DNA from: JBBDSJ01 sp040905025
Lineage (GTDB): Bacteria; Pseudomonadota; Gammaproteobacteria; Methylohalomonadales; Methylohalomonadaceae
NCBI GenBank assembly: GCA_040905025.1
Contig: JBBDSJ010000110.1
Location: 1 to 21,900 of the forward strand
Direction of reading: 5' to 3'
DNA length: 21,900 nucleotides
In this document: positions 7,272 through 13,967 of the stretch, piece by piece
Position numbering within the stretch: the stretch's first letter is position 1
How the letters are laid out: the number at the start of each line of letters is the position of its first letter
Notes under the pieces: generated by a model
The model's input: the letters and a program-made list of their open reading frames with translations, nothing else
What the model was told of the DNA's origin: nothing
Databases searched by the model: none
Translations under genes and position numbers: made by a program

Positions 7272-8096
7272 TCACCCGTATATTGAATTAACCAGATCCT
7301 GCACCGCGGTCAACATATCGGCATCATCCGTGAGCGCCTCAACGATGGCATGCTGACAGGCGACCGGCGGTGCGATACCGGCATGAATAAGTTTGCCGGC
7401 ATTGACCAGCAAGCGGGTACTGGCGCCCTCATCGAGGCCGTTGCCTTTGAGATTACGAGTCATGTGTGCGAGTTGTACCAGCCGTGCGGCCAGCGCTGCA
7501 TCGACACCACTTTCCTGGCTGACGATTTCCGCTTCAACATGCGCCGCCGGGTAATCAAATTCCAGTGCAACAAAACGCTGGCGCGTGCTCTGTTTCAAAT
7601 CTTTCAGCACACTCTGATAACCGGGGTTGTAGGACAGGGTCAGATTGAACTCGGGCGCGGCCGGCACCACTTCACCCAGTTTATCGATCGGCAACAGACG
7701 TCGGTCATCGCACAACGGATGGATCACGACCGTCGTGTCCTTGCGCGCTTCGACGATTTCGTCCAGATAGCACAGGCTGCCGGCCCGCACGGCGCGCGTC
7801 AGTGGTCCGTCGACCCAGACGGTTTCACCGCCCTTGACCAGAAACCGGCCGACCAGATCGGCGGCAGTCAGATCATCATGACAGGACACCGTCACCAGTG
7901 AGCGTTGCAGTTTCCAGCTCATGTACTCCATGAACCGGGTCTTGCCGCAACCGGTTGGCCCTTTCAATAACACCGGTAACTGATTGCGCCAGGCTGCCTC
8001 GAACACGGCGACCTCGTCACCCTGCGGCGCATAGTACGGCTCCTGCTGGATACGGTAGTCTTCGATTTTCAAAGGATCGCTTACGGCGCTGGTCAT
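7272..8096 (-). CDS. MoxR-family AAA+ ATPase of the CbbQ/NorQ/NirQ type
   Basis: The 274-residue AAA+ protein has Walker A GPTGCGKT (46-53), Walker B LCYLDE (108-113) and a sensor-1 asparagine in SYNPGY (about 157). Length and motifs match CbbQ/NirQ/NorQ ATPases of about 260-275 residues. These form hexamers and use ATP to remodel a metalloenzyme (Rubisco, nitric oxide reductase) together with a vWA partner, here encoded downstream at 4368-6500. The C-terminal part carries the helical lid. The ribosome binding site is weak (GGGA about 10 bases upstream). The substrate cannot be assigned without the rest of the locus. Confidence 0.9.
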   Translation of the reverse strand: MTSAVSDPLKIEDYRIQQEPYYAPQGDEVAVFEAAWRNQLPVLLKGPTGCGKTRFMEYMSWKLQRSLVTVSCHDDLTAADLVGRFLVKGGETVWVDGPLTRAVRAGSLCYLDEIVEARKDTTVVIHPLCDDRRLLPIDKLGEVVPAAPEFNLTLSYNPGYQSVLKDLKQSTRQRFVALEFDYPAAHVEAEIVSQESGVDAALAARLVQLAHMTRNLKGNGLDEGASTRLLVNAGKLIHAGIAPPVACQHAIVEALTDDADMLTAVQDLVNSIYG

Positions 8097-8151
8097 AAAT
8101 ATCTATCCCGAGTCATGAATCGACATGATAGCCGCTCAGGTACGATAGTTC

Positions 8152-8181
8152 ACTTTGCCCCGGCGCAGGCCGGGGCAAAGT
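8152..8181. repeat. REP-like palindrome, copy 1
   Basis: Perfect 13-base arms (8152-8164 and 8169-8181, core GCCCCGGC/GCCGGGGC) around a GCAG loop, followed by CGCAGGAC at 8192-8199. The same core, loop and downstream octamer recur at 21744-21788. It lies just upstream of the ATPase gene in the 8097-8338 gap. That gap otherwise holds only a 7-base inverted repeat (AAGTGGT 8231-8237, ACCACTT 8252-8258). Confidence 0.7.
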
Positions 8182-8338
8182 CAAATGATCCCGCAGGACG
8201 TGCTATCAACAAATCCTGGATATCCGGATTAAGTGGTGTATGCGGTCTTTTACCACTTCATGATCACGCTTTGCCCTGCCCGGATTTTATGGTTGGCAAG
8301 CTCGGAGCTTTCGCTGCTGGACTGGGTAAGTAACAACC

Positions 8339-9169
8339 TCAAAGAGGCTGTTGCTGACCGTTCCGCCGAGGGTTCACAAAGGGCTGGAGCAGCATGCGAT
8401 CCAGTCGCAAATCCCGCGATTCCCTGAATTCCTCGATGCCGATCGTCATGCCGTGATGCCCGGCGGCAGGCTGATCTTTGTAGGTGCCGAACAGCCGATC
8501 CCACCAGGGCAGGTTGAAGCCGAAGTTGCTGTCGGTTTCCCGACGGACGATGGAATGGTGGACACGGTGCATATCCGGCGTGACCACGAGCAGGCGTAGC
8601 CAGCGGTCGATCTTGCCCGGCAGACGGACATTGCTATGGTTGAACATTGCGGTGGCATTGAGCAGCACCTCGAAGATCAGCACTGCCACCGCCGGTGCCC
8701 CGAGCAAGGTCACCACGGCGAGCTTGATGGCCATCGAGATCAGGATCTCCAGAGGATGAAAGCGCAGCCCCGTCGTGACATCAAACTCCAGATCCGCGTG
8801 ATGCATGCGGTGCAGCCGCCAGAGCCAGGGGACAGCATGGAAGAGGCGGTGCTGAAAATAGATGGCCAAGTCCAGCACAACCACGGAAGCGACTACGGCC
8901 AGCCACATCGGTACTGCGGTCAGGTTAAAAAGCCCCCAGCTCTGTTCGGCGGCAACCAGAGCAGCACCGACAGCGGCTAGCGGAAAAACCAGGCGCACCG
9001 CCAGGGTGTCGAGGACGACGATCGACAGGTTGGCTGGCCAGCGCTGGCGACGATGAACGCTCTGGGGCCGTCGCTTGGCGGCGATTTCCCACAGCGCCAT
9101 CATCAGCAGGACAAGGCCGAAGAAGCCCCCTCGAATCAACAGCTCATGAGCCAGGAGCGTATCTAGCAT
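8339..9169 (-). CDS. sterol desaturase/fatty acid hydroxylase superfamily membrane protein
   Basis: The protein of about 276 residues has the three histidine boxes of the di-iron sterol desaturase/fatty acid hydroxylase superfamily: HRLFH, HRMHH and HRVHH. Several hydrophobic membrane segments surround them. Such enzymes use oxygen and a di-iron centre to hydroxylate or desaturate lipids in the membrane; the substrate is not predictable. The open frame extends to 9223, but the ATG at 9169 is the better start: a GAAGGTGG ribosome binding site precedes it and the longer version would overlap msrA. The start lies 14 bases after the msrA stop, so the two genes probably form an operon. Confidence 0.87.
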   Translation of the reverse strand: MLDTLLAHELLIRGGFFGLVLLMMALWEIAAKRRPQSVHRRQRWPANLSIVVLDTLAVRLVFPLAAVGAALVAAEQSWGLFNLTAVPMWLAVVASVVVLDLAIYFQHRLFHAVPWLWRLHRMHHADLEFDVTTGLRFHPLEILISMAIKLAVVTLLGAPAVAVLIFEVLLNATAMFNHSNVRLPGKIDRWLRLLVVTPDMHRVHHSIVRRETDSNFGFNLPWWDRLFGTYKDQPAAGHHGMTIGIEEFRESRDLRLDRMLLQPFVNPRRNGQQQPL

Positions 9170-9183
9170 GGCGCCACCTTCAG

Positions 9184-9822
9184 TCAGCTTCCGCAAGCCA
9201 CGCCGGTACCACCAAGTCCGCAATAACCACCTGGATTTTTGGCCAGATACTGCTGGTGATAATCCTCGGCATAGTAAAACGCAGTCAGTGGTTTGATCTC
9301 GGTCGTGATCGCGCCAAAACCGGCCTTGTTCAAGGCGGCGTTATATGCCGCGCGCGATTGTTCGACGATGTCCTGTTGTGTTGACGATGTGGTGTAAATC
9401 GCAGATCGGTATTGCGTACCAACATCATTGCCCTGGCGCATGCCCTGGGTCGGATCATGCGACTCCCAGAAAACTTTCAGTACTTCGGCCAAACCTGTCT
9501 TGCCAGGATCAAATACCACCAGCACCGCTTCCGTGTGCCCGGTGCGGCCGCTGCAGACTTCTTCATAGGTAGGATTCGGGGTATAACCGCCGGCATAGCC
9601 GACCGCTGTCGTATAAACCCCATCGAGCTGCCAGAACTTGCGTTCAGCACCCCAGAAGCAACCCAGCCCGAACACGATTTGCTCGCACTGCTCCGGAAAC
9701 GGGGGCTGCAACGGCGTCCCCAGCACAAAATGGCGCCCATTAACCGGCATGGATTGTGCCCGTCCGGGCAATGCATCGGCCGGTTCGGGCAAAGCCGTCT
9801 TTTTACGCAACACGGAAAACAT
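9184..9822 (-). CDS. msrA: peptide methionine sulfoxide reductase MsrA
   Basis: The 212-residue protein carries the MsrA catalytic motif GCFWG with its nucleophilic cysteine at 55, the TAVGYAGG segment, HTEAVLVVFDP, the SHDPTQGMRQGNDVGTQYRS block, and C-terminal cysteines in GYCGLGG and GVACGS that can resolve the sulfenic acid. MsrA reduces methionine-S-sulfoxide with thioredoxin and repairs oxidised proteins. About 45 residues precede the catalytic domain, as in the longer bacterial forms (PVNGRHFVLGTPL). GAGG upstream of ATG 9822 acts as ribosome binding site. It is first in a pair with the sterol-desaturase-like gene. Confidence 0.95.
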   Translation of the reverse strand: MFSVLRKKTALPEPADALPGRAQSMPVNGRHFVLGTPLQPPFPEQCEQIVFGLGCFWGAERKFWQLDGVYTTAVGYAGGYTPNPTYEEVCSGRTGHTEAVLVVFDPGKTGLAEVLKVFWESHDPTQGMRQGNDVGTQYRSAIYTTSSTQQDIVEQSRAAYNAALNKAGFGAITTEIKPLTAFYYAEDYHQQYLAKNPGGYCGLGGTGVACGS

Positions 9823-10122
9823 AGTGCTATGACCTCAATCAGATAGAAAAATTATAGGCGGTCTCAGGATTTATTCCCCCTCCGCTCGTAGGGTTAGAGG
9901 AAGGGGGCGAAAACTTTTAGCAAAAAACCCGGTTTTTTGCAGGAATAATACACCCCCACCCCAGCCCTCGACCTGGGGGAGGGTATTTATTTTTGCTGCC
10001 GCTTTTGATTCCATTATCACAAATCGGCGGTTCCATCATGGCTGTTTCCGTCTAGAATAGCGTCTTTTGCCGCAAGCAAGACGCTTGCATGCAAGCCTCA
10101 GCATAATCAGGAGACAGACACT
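9823..10122. promoter_or_regulatory. divergent intergenic region with repeat-like hairpins
   Basis: The 300-base gap between msrA (minus) and the dehydrogenase (plus) holds a C-rich/G-rich structured stretch (9877-9985) like intergenic repeats of other proteobacteria, including CCCCAG/CTGGGG arms. Inside it a strong hairpin GCAAAAAACC (9920-9929) pairs with GGTTTTTTGC (9931-9940). The dehydrogenase promoter is presumably near TAGAAT (10053-10058). AGGAGA just before ATG 10123 is its ribosome binding site. Confidence 0.55.
10060..10096. promoter_or_regulatory. nested palindromes before the dehydrogenase gene
   Basis: GCGTCTT (10060-10066) pairs with AAGACGC (10078-10084). GCAAGC (10072-10077) pairs with GCTTGC (10083-10088). 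GCTTGCATGCAAGC (10083-10096) is a perfect 14-base palindrome. These mutually exclusive pairings lie just downstream of the likely -10 box, which fits a repressor operator or a leader switch. Confidence 0.55.
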
Positions 10123-10938
10123 ATGGAAATCAAAGACAAAGTCGCTTTAGTCACAGGCGCTGCCAGCGGGATTGGTCAGGCCGTTGCCACCGAGCTGACC
10201 AATCGTGGCGTAAAAGCTGTAGCTCTGGTCGACATGACCGATGCGGTCAAGACGGCCGCCGAAGAAATCAACAAGGCGCATGGCAGTGCGGTTGCGTATG
10301 CCTTTCAGGGCGATGTAACGAATGAAGAATTCCGCCGTCAGGTGTATGACCAAGTGAGCGCGGATCATGGCATCGTCAGCATGTGCATTCCGGCCGCCGG
10401 TATCACCCGTGATGCGCTGGCAGTCAAAATGGACAAGGACACCGGCAAGGCTGAAATTTACAGCGTTGATAAATTTCGCCAGGTGCTGGAAGTCAATTTA
10501 CTTGCGCCCACGTATTGGGCACTGGAGATGGTCGCACGGATTGCCGAGGATCGCGCCAGTCAGGGGTTAAAGAAATGGCAGCCGGATGAACGCGTCCAGG
10601 GCACCGTCATCTTCATCGGCTCGGTCTCATCGCAGGGCAACAAGGGCCAGATTTCGTATGCCAGCACCAAGGCCGGGCTTGAAGGCGTGGCCTCGACACT
10701 GACCAAGGAAGCGATTTTTCATGGCGTGCGCAGTGGTGTAATTCATCCCGGCTTTACCGACACACCGATGGTGCGTACGCTTGGCGAGGAGTACATCAAC
10801 AAATACATACTGCCGTTTACCCAGCTCAATCGCCTGATCCGGCCCGAAGAAATTGCCGATGCCATTTGTTTCATGATTGCCAACTCGGCCATCAGCGGTG
10901 AACTCTGGGCCGATGCCGGCTGGCATCCGCAGGCATAA
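10123..10938 (+). CDS. short-chain dehydrogenase/reductase, FabG-like
   Basis: The 271-residue classical SDR has the NAD(P)-binding motif TGAASGIG (11-18), the structural asparagine in VLEVNLL (125), the catalytic serine in SVSSQG (169-170) and the YASTK active site (Y179, K183). It ends with the family's substrate-loop and C-terminal pattern (HPGFTDTPMV...GELWADAGW). The usual NNAG is replaced by IPAAG. It probably reduces or oxidises a 3-keto/hydroxyacyl thioester or another secondary alcohol. The acidic D37 after strand 2 (ALVDM) suggests NAD preference. Start ATG has AGGAGA upstream. Its last 75 or so bases recur as fragments at 13605-13678 and 16486-16558. Confidence 0.92.
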   Translation: MEIKDKVALVTGAASGIGQAVATELTNRGVKAVALVDMTDAVKTAAEEINKAHGSAVAYAFQGDVTNEEFRRQVYDQVSADHGIVSMCIPAAGITRDALAVKMDKDTGKAEIYSVDKFRQVLEVNLLAPTYWALEMVARIAEDRASQGLKKWQPDERVQGTVIFIGSVSSQGNKGQISYASTKAGLEGVASTLTKEAIFHGVRSGVIHPGFTDTPMVRTLGEEYINKYILPFTQLNRLIRPEEIADAICFMIANSAISGELWADAGWHPQA

Positions 10939-10959
10939 TTCAATATTCCACCTGTTAAC

Positions 10960-11010
10960 CTCAAACACGGTATCCATACCGTGTTTGAGTCGACTGTATG
11001 GGTGTCGACT
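10960..11010. terminator. bidirectional terminator-like double hairpin
   Basis: CTCAAACACGGTAT (10960-10973) and ATACCGTGTTTGAG (10976-10989) form a perfect 14-base inverted repeat. A second one, AGTCGAC/GTCGACT (10988-10994, 11004-11010), overlaps its end. The pair lies between the convergent dehydrogenase and DUF2189 genes. T-runs are absent, so termination efficiency is uncertain. Confidence 0.65.
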
Positions 11011-11016
11011 ACACAA

Positions 11017-11796
11017 TCATCGTACAATATCCTTATAAGCATGCCAGGTGGCATGACCCAGCAACGGATAGATCACGACAAAGCCCAGTAACAGCGTCAT
11101 AAATCCTACCGCGGTCAATATCACGATCAACGCAGACCAAATCAGCATGGTGCGGAAATTGACAATAACCGTGCGGACACTCATCTTCATGGCTGTCATT
11201 GCCGAAATTGGACGATCCAGCATGGCGGGTACTGAAACAACTGAATAAACGAAAACCAGACACGCCAGAATGCCGCCTGTCAACAGGTAAATCAGCAGTT
11301 GTGTGGGCGTAATGATATCGAGAAAACCGCTCCAGAGTGTCTCGGCAATCGTCGGCGTGACCTGCCCGAACAAGACCTCCAGAATTAAGCCCGAAAGCAG
11401 AAACCACAACAAACTGAAACCGAGCAAGGTAGCGGCAAATAATCTGAATGAATCTCGATTCCGGTTCATCCCGCTCAATGAATCATCAAAACTGATGGAT
11501 TCACCCAGTGCCCGGCGACGCGATAATTCACACAACCCCGTTGCCATGACTGGCCCTAGCAGCAGGAAACCTGAAACTGCTGCCATTACGTAATAGATAT
11601 GCGTCGAGGCAAACAGCAAAATGACCATGCCCAGCGCGGAAACCAGCAATCCATGAGCGAGACTGGCAGGCCAACTATGGCGCAGATCATCCCAGCCTGC
11701 CAAAAGCCAGGCAAACGGCCTGCTCAACCCTACATCGTTGATGTGGAACAGCAATTCTGATCCATCAAACACATCAAGCCGATTACCTGCACGCAT
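11017..11796 (-). CDS. DUF2189-family integral membrane protein
   Basis: The protein of about 259 residues has six or so hydrophobic segments. It shows DUF2189 hallmarks: GWDDLRHSWPASLAHGLLVSALG, GPVMATGLCELSRRRALGE and the C-terminal PLLGHATWHAYKDIVR. These are predicted inner-membrane proteins of unknown function found in many proteobacteria, sometimes near cytochrome oxidase genes. The frame is open to 11865, but ATG 11796 has AGGAG six bases upstream and gives the usual N-terminus. Transcription ends towards the inverted repeats at 10960-11010. Confidence 0.85.
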   Translation of the reverse strand: MRAGNRLDVFDGSELLFHINDVGLSRPFAWLLAGWDDLRHSWPASLAHGLLVSALGMVILLFASTHIYYVMAAVSGFLLLGPVMATGLCELSRRRALGESISFDDSLSGMNRNRDSFRLFAATLLGFSLLWFLLSGLILEVLFGQVTPTIAETLWSGFLDIITPTQLLIYLLTGGILACLVFVYSVVSVPAMLDRPISAMTAMKMSVRTVIVNFRTMLIWSALIVILTAVGFMTLLLGFVVIYPLLGHATWHAYKDIVR

Positions 11797-11924
11797 GTTC
11801 AACTCCTGTGGCAATAAGGTCTGCCGGTCAAAAAAATTAATAAGACTCCGTGAACAACACAGCAATGCTTGTATATGCGGTTATATAACTGCTTGCCGCT
11901 TATTTTATCTGCAGACAAGGCATA

Positions 11925-12893
11925 TCAGCTATTGGTATTGACTTGCTGCAAAAATTCATCGAGCCAAACTAACGCCTGGTCATCATCTTCGGCACGAGCT
12001 GTCGTCACGACCCGCTGCGCAGTTTCATGATCACCGAGCAGATAATTCAGTGTGGCTATCATCATAGCTGCATCACCTGCATAATTTTCTGCAGTGGCAC
12101 TGGGCGCATAATGTGACTCATAACGTGCAAGCAAGGTTTCTACCTGGCGTCTTAGTGAGCCCTCGAACTCAAGGTAATGCAGGGCATTAATGTCATATTG
12201 CAACATACGCCGCATTGCCCAAATACCATCATCCAGATCCCCGCGACCGGCAATGGCCAGGGCGTAACCAATTTTGGGTTCACCTTTACGTGGATTCGCC
12301 TGAGCCTGCTGGCCAAACATGCTTAAAGCAGCAGAATGCTGACCCTGTGCCAGAGCATTCCAGGCTGCATTATCAAGCAAGGGTTCCACAGATTCAGACC
12401 GGGAAGATGAGGCATTTGAATTGTTATTGCCCTGAGTAGCTGTCGTCGCCGGCGCATGCGTACTGCTCGAATGGCCATGCGAGGAGCCAGTCAGGCTGTC
12501 AATAATCACGGCAGGAGTTTTCAATATGCCATAAGCCAGGTAGGCCGGCGCTGCCAGCAACTTGTATAACGGGCTATGGCTGCCATGGTAGCCATACGAG
12601 CGATAGCCGGGCCGGTAACCATATGAACGGTAGCCGCGGGAATAGTAGCGTGAGCGGTGATGATAGCGCGGCGAATAACCATGCCGGGAATGGCTGCGGT
12701 AACCATGCCGGTAATAGCCACGATAATGACCGCCGTGATGGCCACGATAATGACCGCCGTGATGGCCATAACCTACTGAAATATGACCACCGTAGCCATA
12801 ACGTGCTTCAGCGGTTGCCGGTGTTAATGCAAGCAGCGGCAATGCAAATACGCTTGCCACCAGAAATATGAGGGTGTGCTTGGTCATAGTCAT
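11925..12893 (-). CDS. secreted His/Gly/Tyr/Arg-rich protein with TPR-like C-terminal region
   Basis: The 322-residue protein starts with a signal peptide (about 1-29, ending TPATAEA). Residues about 32-105 are an extremely His/Gly/Tyr/Arg/Ser-rich stretch with repeats such as HHGGHYRG and RSYGYRPG. A short hydrophobic part (LLAAPAYLAYGIL) is followed by a Ser/Thr/Asn-rich linker. The C-terminal 150 residues are alpha-helical and resemble tetratricopeptide repeats (ALAQGQHSAALSMFGQQAQANP, then LNYLLGDHETAQRV). It is probably periplasmic or surface-attached; metal binding by the histidine region is possible but only inferred. AGGAGG before ATG 12893 supports the start. I do not recognise a named family. 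Confidence 0.8.
   Translation of the reverse strand: MTMTKHTLIFLVASVFALPLLALTPATAEARYGYGGHISVGYGHHGGHYRGHHGGHYRGYYRHGYRSHSRHGYSPRYHHRSRYYSRGYRSYGYRPGYRSYGYHGSHSPLYKLLAAPAYLAYGILKTPAVIIDSLTGSSHGHSSSTHAPATTATQGNNNSNASSSRSESVEPLLDNAAWNALAQGQHSAALSMFGQQAQANPRKGEPKIGYALAIAGRGDLDDGIWAMRRMLQYDINALHYLEFEGSLRRQVETLLARYESHYAPSATAENYAGDAAMMIATLNYLLGDHETAQRVVTTARAEDDDQALVWLDEFLQQVNTNS
12718..12765. repeat. 24-base tandem repeat inside the His/Gly-rich gene
   Basis: Two adjacent identical 24-base units encode GHHGGHYR repeats of the secreted protein. Shorter degenerate units continue on both sides, so the repeat number may vary between strains. Confidence 0.75.
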
Positions 12894-12962
12894 AAAATGC
12901 CTCCTGTTTATAGTTAAACAGAATTGTCACAATCATAACCGCCATCCTGAACGGCTTATTTC

Positions 12963-13022
12963 TGCCTGTATAACTACAGATGCTTTTCCCTCTGAATTGT
13001 TACAATACCGTTTATACAGGCA
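12963..13022. other. 11-base inverted repeat in an otherwise featureless gap
   Basis: TGCCTGTATAA (12963-12973) and TTATACAGGCA (13012-13022) are perfect inverted repeats 38 bases apart. The surrounding gap (12894-13167) has no convincing gene. The repeat may be the ends of a tiny non-autonomous element or a pair of regulator half-sites; I cannot decide. Confidence 0.4.
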
Positions 13023-13167
13023 GGCCATGGAACAGGAAAAATCTGACGGTATTCCAGCGTCAGCCCCGGAACCGCTACATCCCTTCACTGACAAAATTCA
13101 TGGGCAGTCGCTTATGCATACAGCATTGACGTAGCCAGAGAAGATATCTAATGAATAAAAAGGGGAA

Positions 13168-13276
13168 ATGCGCGTTGATGGACAACCTGTAAACAGACTA
13201 TGAGTTACGCAAGGCTGAAATTAAAAATGCAAAACAGATTAAGAACGAAGTGAAGCCAAAATCCCGGGCAGCATAG
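13168..13276 (+). pseudogene. 3' remnant of a higA antitoxin gene
   Basis: Bases 13198-13276 match the 3' end of the intact higA at 16331-16409 almost base for base, including the TAG stop. The 30 bases before this are a degraded match (small deletion and substitutions). No toxin gene or 5' half is present. The match with the intact locus continues past the stop into the adjoining uvrB-tail fragment, so the pieces were copied as one block. Confidence 0.85.
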
Positions 13277-13309
13277 TCATTCAGATTCACCTTTAACTGC
13301 TGAGCTCAC

Positions 13310-13604
13310 TCACCCCACCCGCGTTTTTGGCAGCCCAAGGCCTTGGGTCTGCAGTTCATGGATCTGATCACGAATGCGGGCGGCGTCCTCGAATTCGAGA
13401 TCGCGAGCATGTTTGTACATCTGCTCTTCGAGTTGTTTGATTTTTTTCATCGCCAGTTCCGGTGACAGCACTTCGTACTCAGCTGCAGTTTCCACCACCT
13501 TGCGGCCTTTCTGCTTGTGCTGGGCGGCGGCATACGCGCCTTCCATGATGTCGGTGCTGGCTTTGGTGATCCCGATCGGGGTAATGCCATGTTCAATATT
13601 GAAC
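13310..13604 (-). pseudogene. duplicated 3' end of uvrB (UVR domain)
   Basis: This 295-base segment matches uvrB 17798-18092 in the same orientation, with 17 mismatches counted by eye (about 94 percent identity). Most mismatches are silent; only about five residues differ. It encodes the C-terminal UVR domain (ELAMKKIKQLEEQMYKHARDLEFEDAARIRDQIHEL) with the normal stop. The divergence suggests it came from another strain's uvrB. An open frame of 108 codons (13310-13636) gains a new start, MAELAIMKQMA, from the antisense strand of the adjoining dehydrogenase fragment, but no ribosome binding site is visible. Confidence 0.88.
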
Positions 13605-13678
13605 GCCATTTGTTTCATGATTGCCAACTCGGCCATCAGCGGTGAACTCTGGGCCGATGCCGGCTGACATCCGCAGGC
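13605..13678 (+). pseudogene. 3' end fragment of the dehydrogenase gene, copy 1
   Basis: The segment matches 10861-10934, the last codons of the SDR gene at 10123-10938, almost perfectly (one change turns TGG into TGA). It is joined at GCCATTTGTTT, a short stretch of similarity with uvrB, to the uvrB fragment. The sequence after it (GAGTTAGAGAGATACCTTA) is shared with the second copy at 16559. Confidence 0.88.
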
Positions 13679-13702
13679 TTGAGTTAGAGAGATACCTTAT
13701 CA

Positions 13703-13721
13703 GACCAGTATAAATCTGGTC
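13703..13721. promoter_or_regulatory. orphan operator-like palindrome
   Basis: GACCAG (13703-13708) and CTGGTC (13716-13721) flank an AT-rich 7-base centre. The palindrome is in a stretch absent from the related segment near 16578 and is followed by the first codons of a higA-like gene (ATTAAAAACGGCATGCGAC, from 13744). It may be a leftover antitoxin operator. Confidence 0.4.
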
Positions 13722-13765
13722 CGATTTGGTTAGGAATTACCTTGATTAAAAACGGCATGCGACCG

Positions 13766-13797
13766 GAGAATCTTTTTAAAAATCACGATTCTCAGCC
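13766..13797 (-). pseudogene. 3' end fragment of fic, copy 1
   Basis: About 30 bases encode the last residues of the Fic protein (LAENRDF then stop) and match 17085-17106. They follow directly after the first codons of a higA-like gene, so everything between those two points in the intact locus is missing here. Confidence 0.65.
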
Positions 13798-13870
13798 ACG
13801 GATGGCGAACTGAGCCATTCAGGCTTTTTTGTCTCAAGGGTATTTGACCGGATGGGTGACGAAGAATCTG

Positions 13871-13899
13871 AAAAACAGCCTGTGTTTTTACACAGTCTG
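13871..13899 (-). terminator. rho-independent terminator for the MetX-like gene
   Basis: On the minus strand a 10-pair stem with one mismatch (CAGACTGTGT...ACACAGGCTG, loop AAAA) is followed by TTTTT. It lies about 70 bases after the hydrolase stop at 13968. Confidence 0.65.
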
Positions 13900-13967
13900 T
13901 TTCGCCGGGGCGACGGAGGAGGCCTGCCCGGGGTGACAGCGACTTCGCGGTCAGACTTGTTCCCAGT

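Noticed and set aside
12868..13134. 88-codon open frame in the gap after the secreted protein gene
   Set aside because: It starts antisense within the secreted protein gene, has no ribosome binding site and no recognisable protein pattern.
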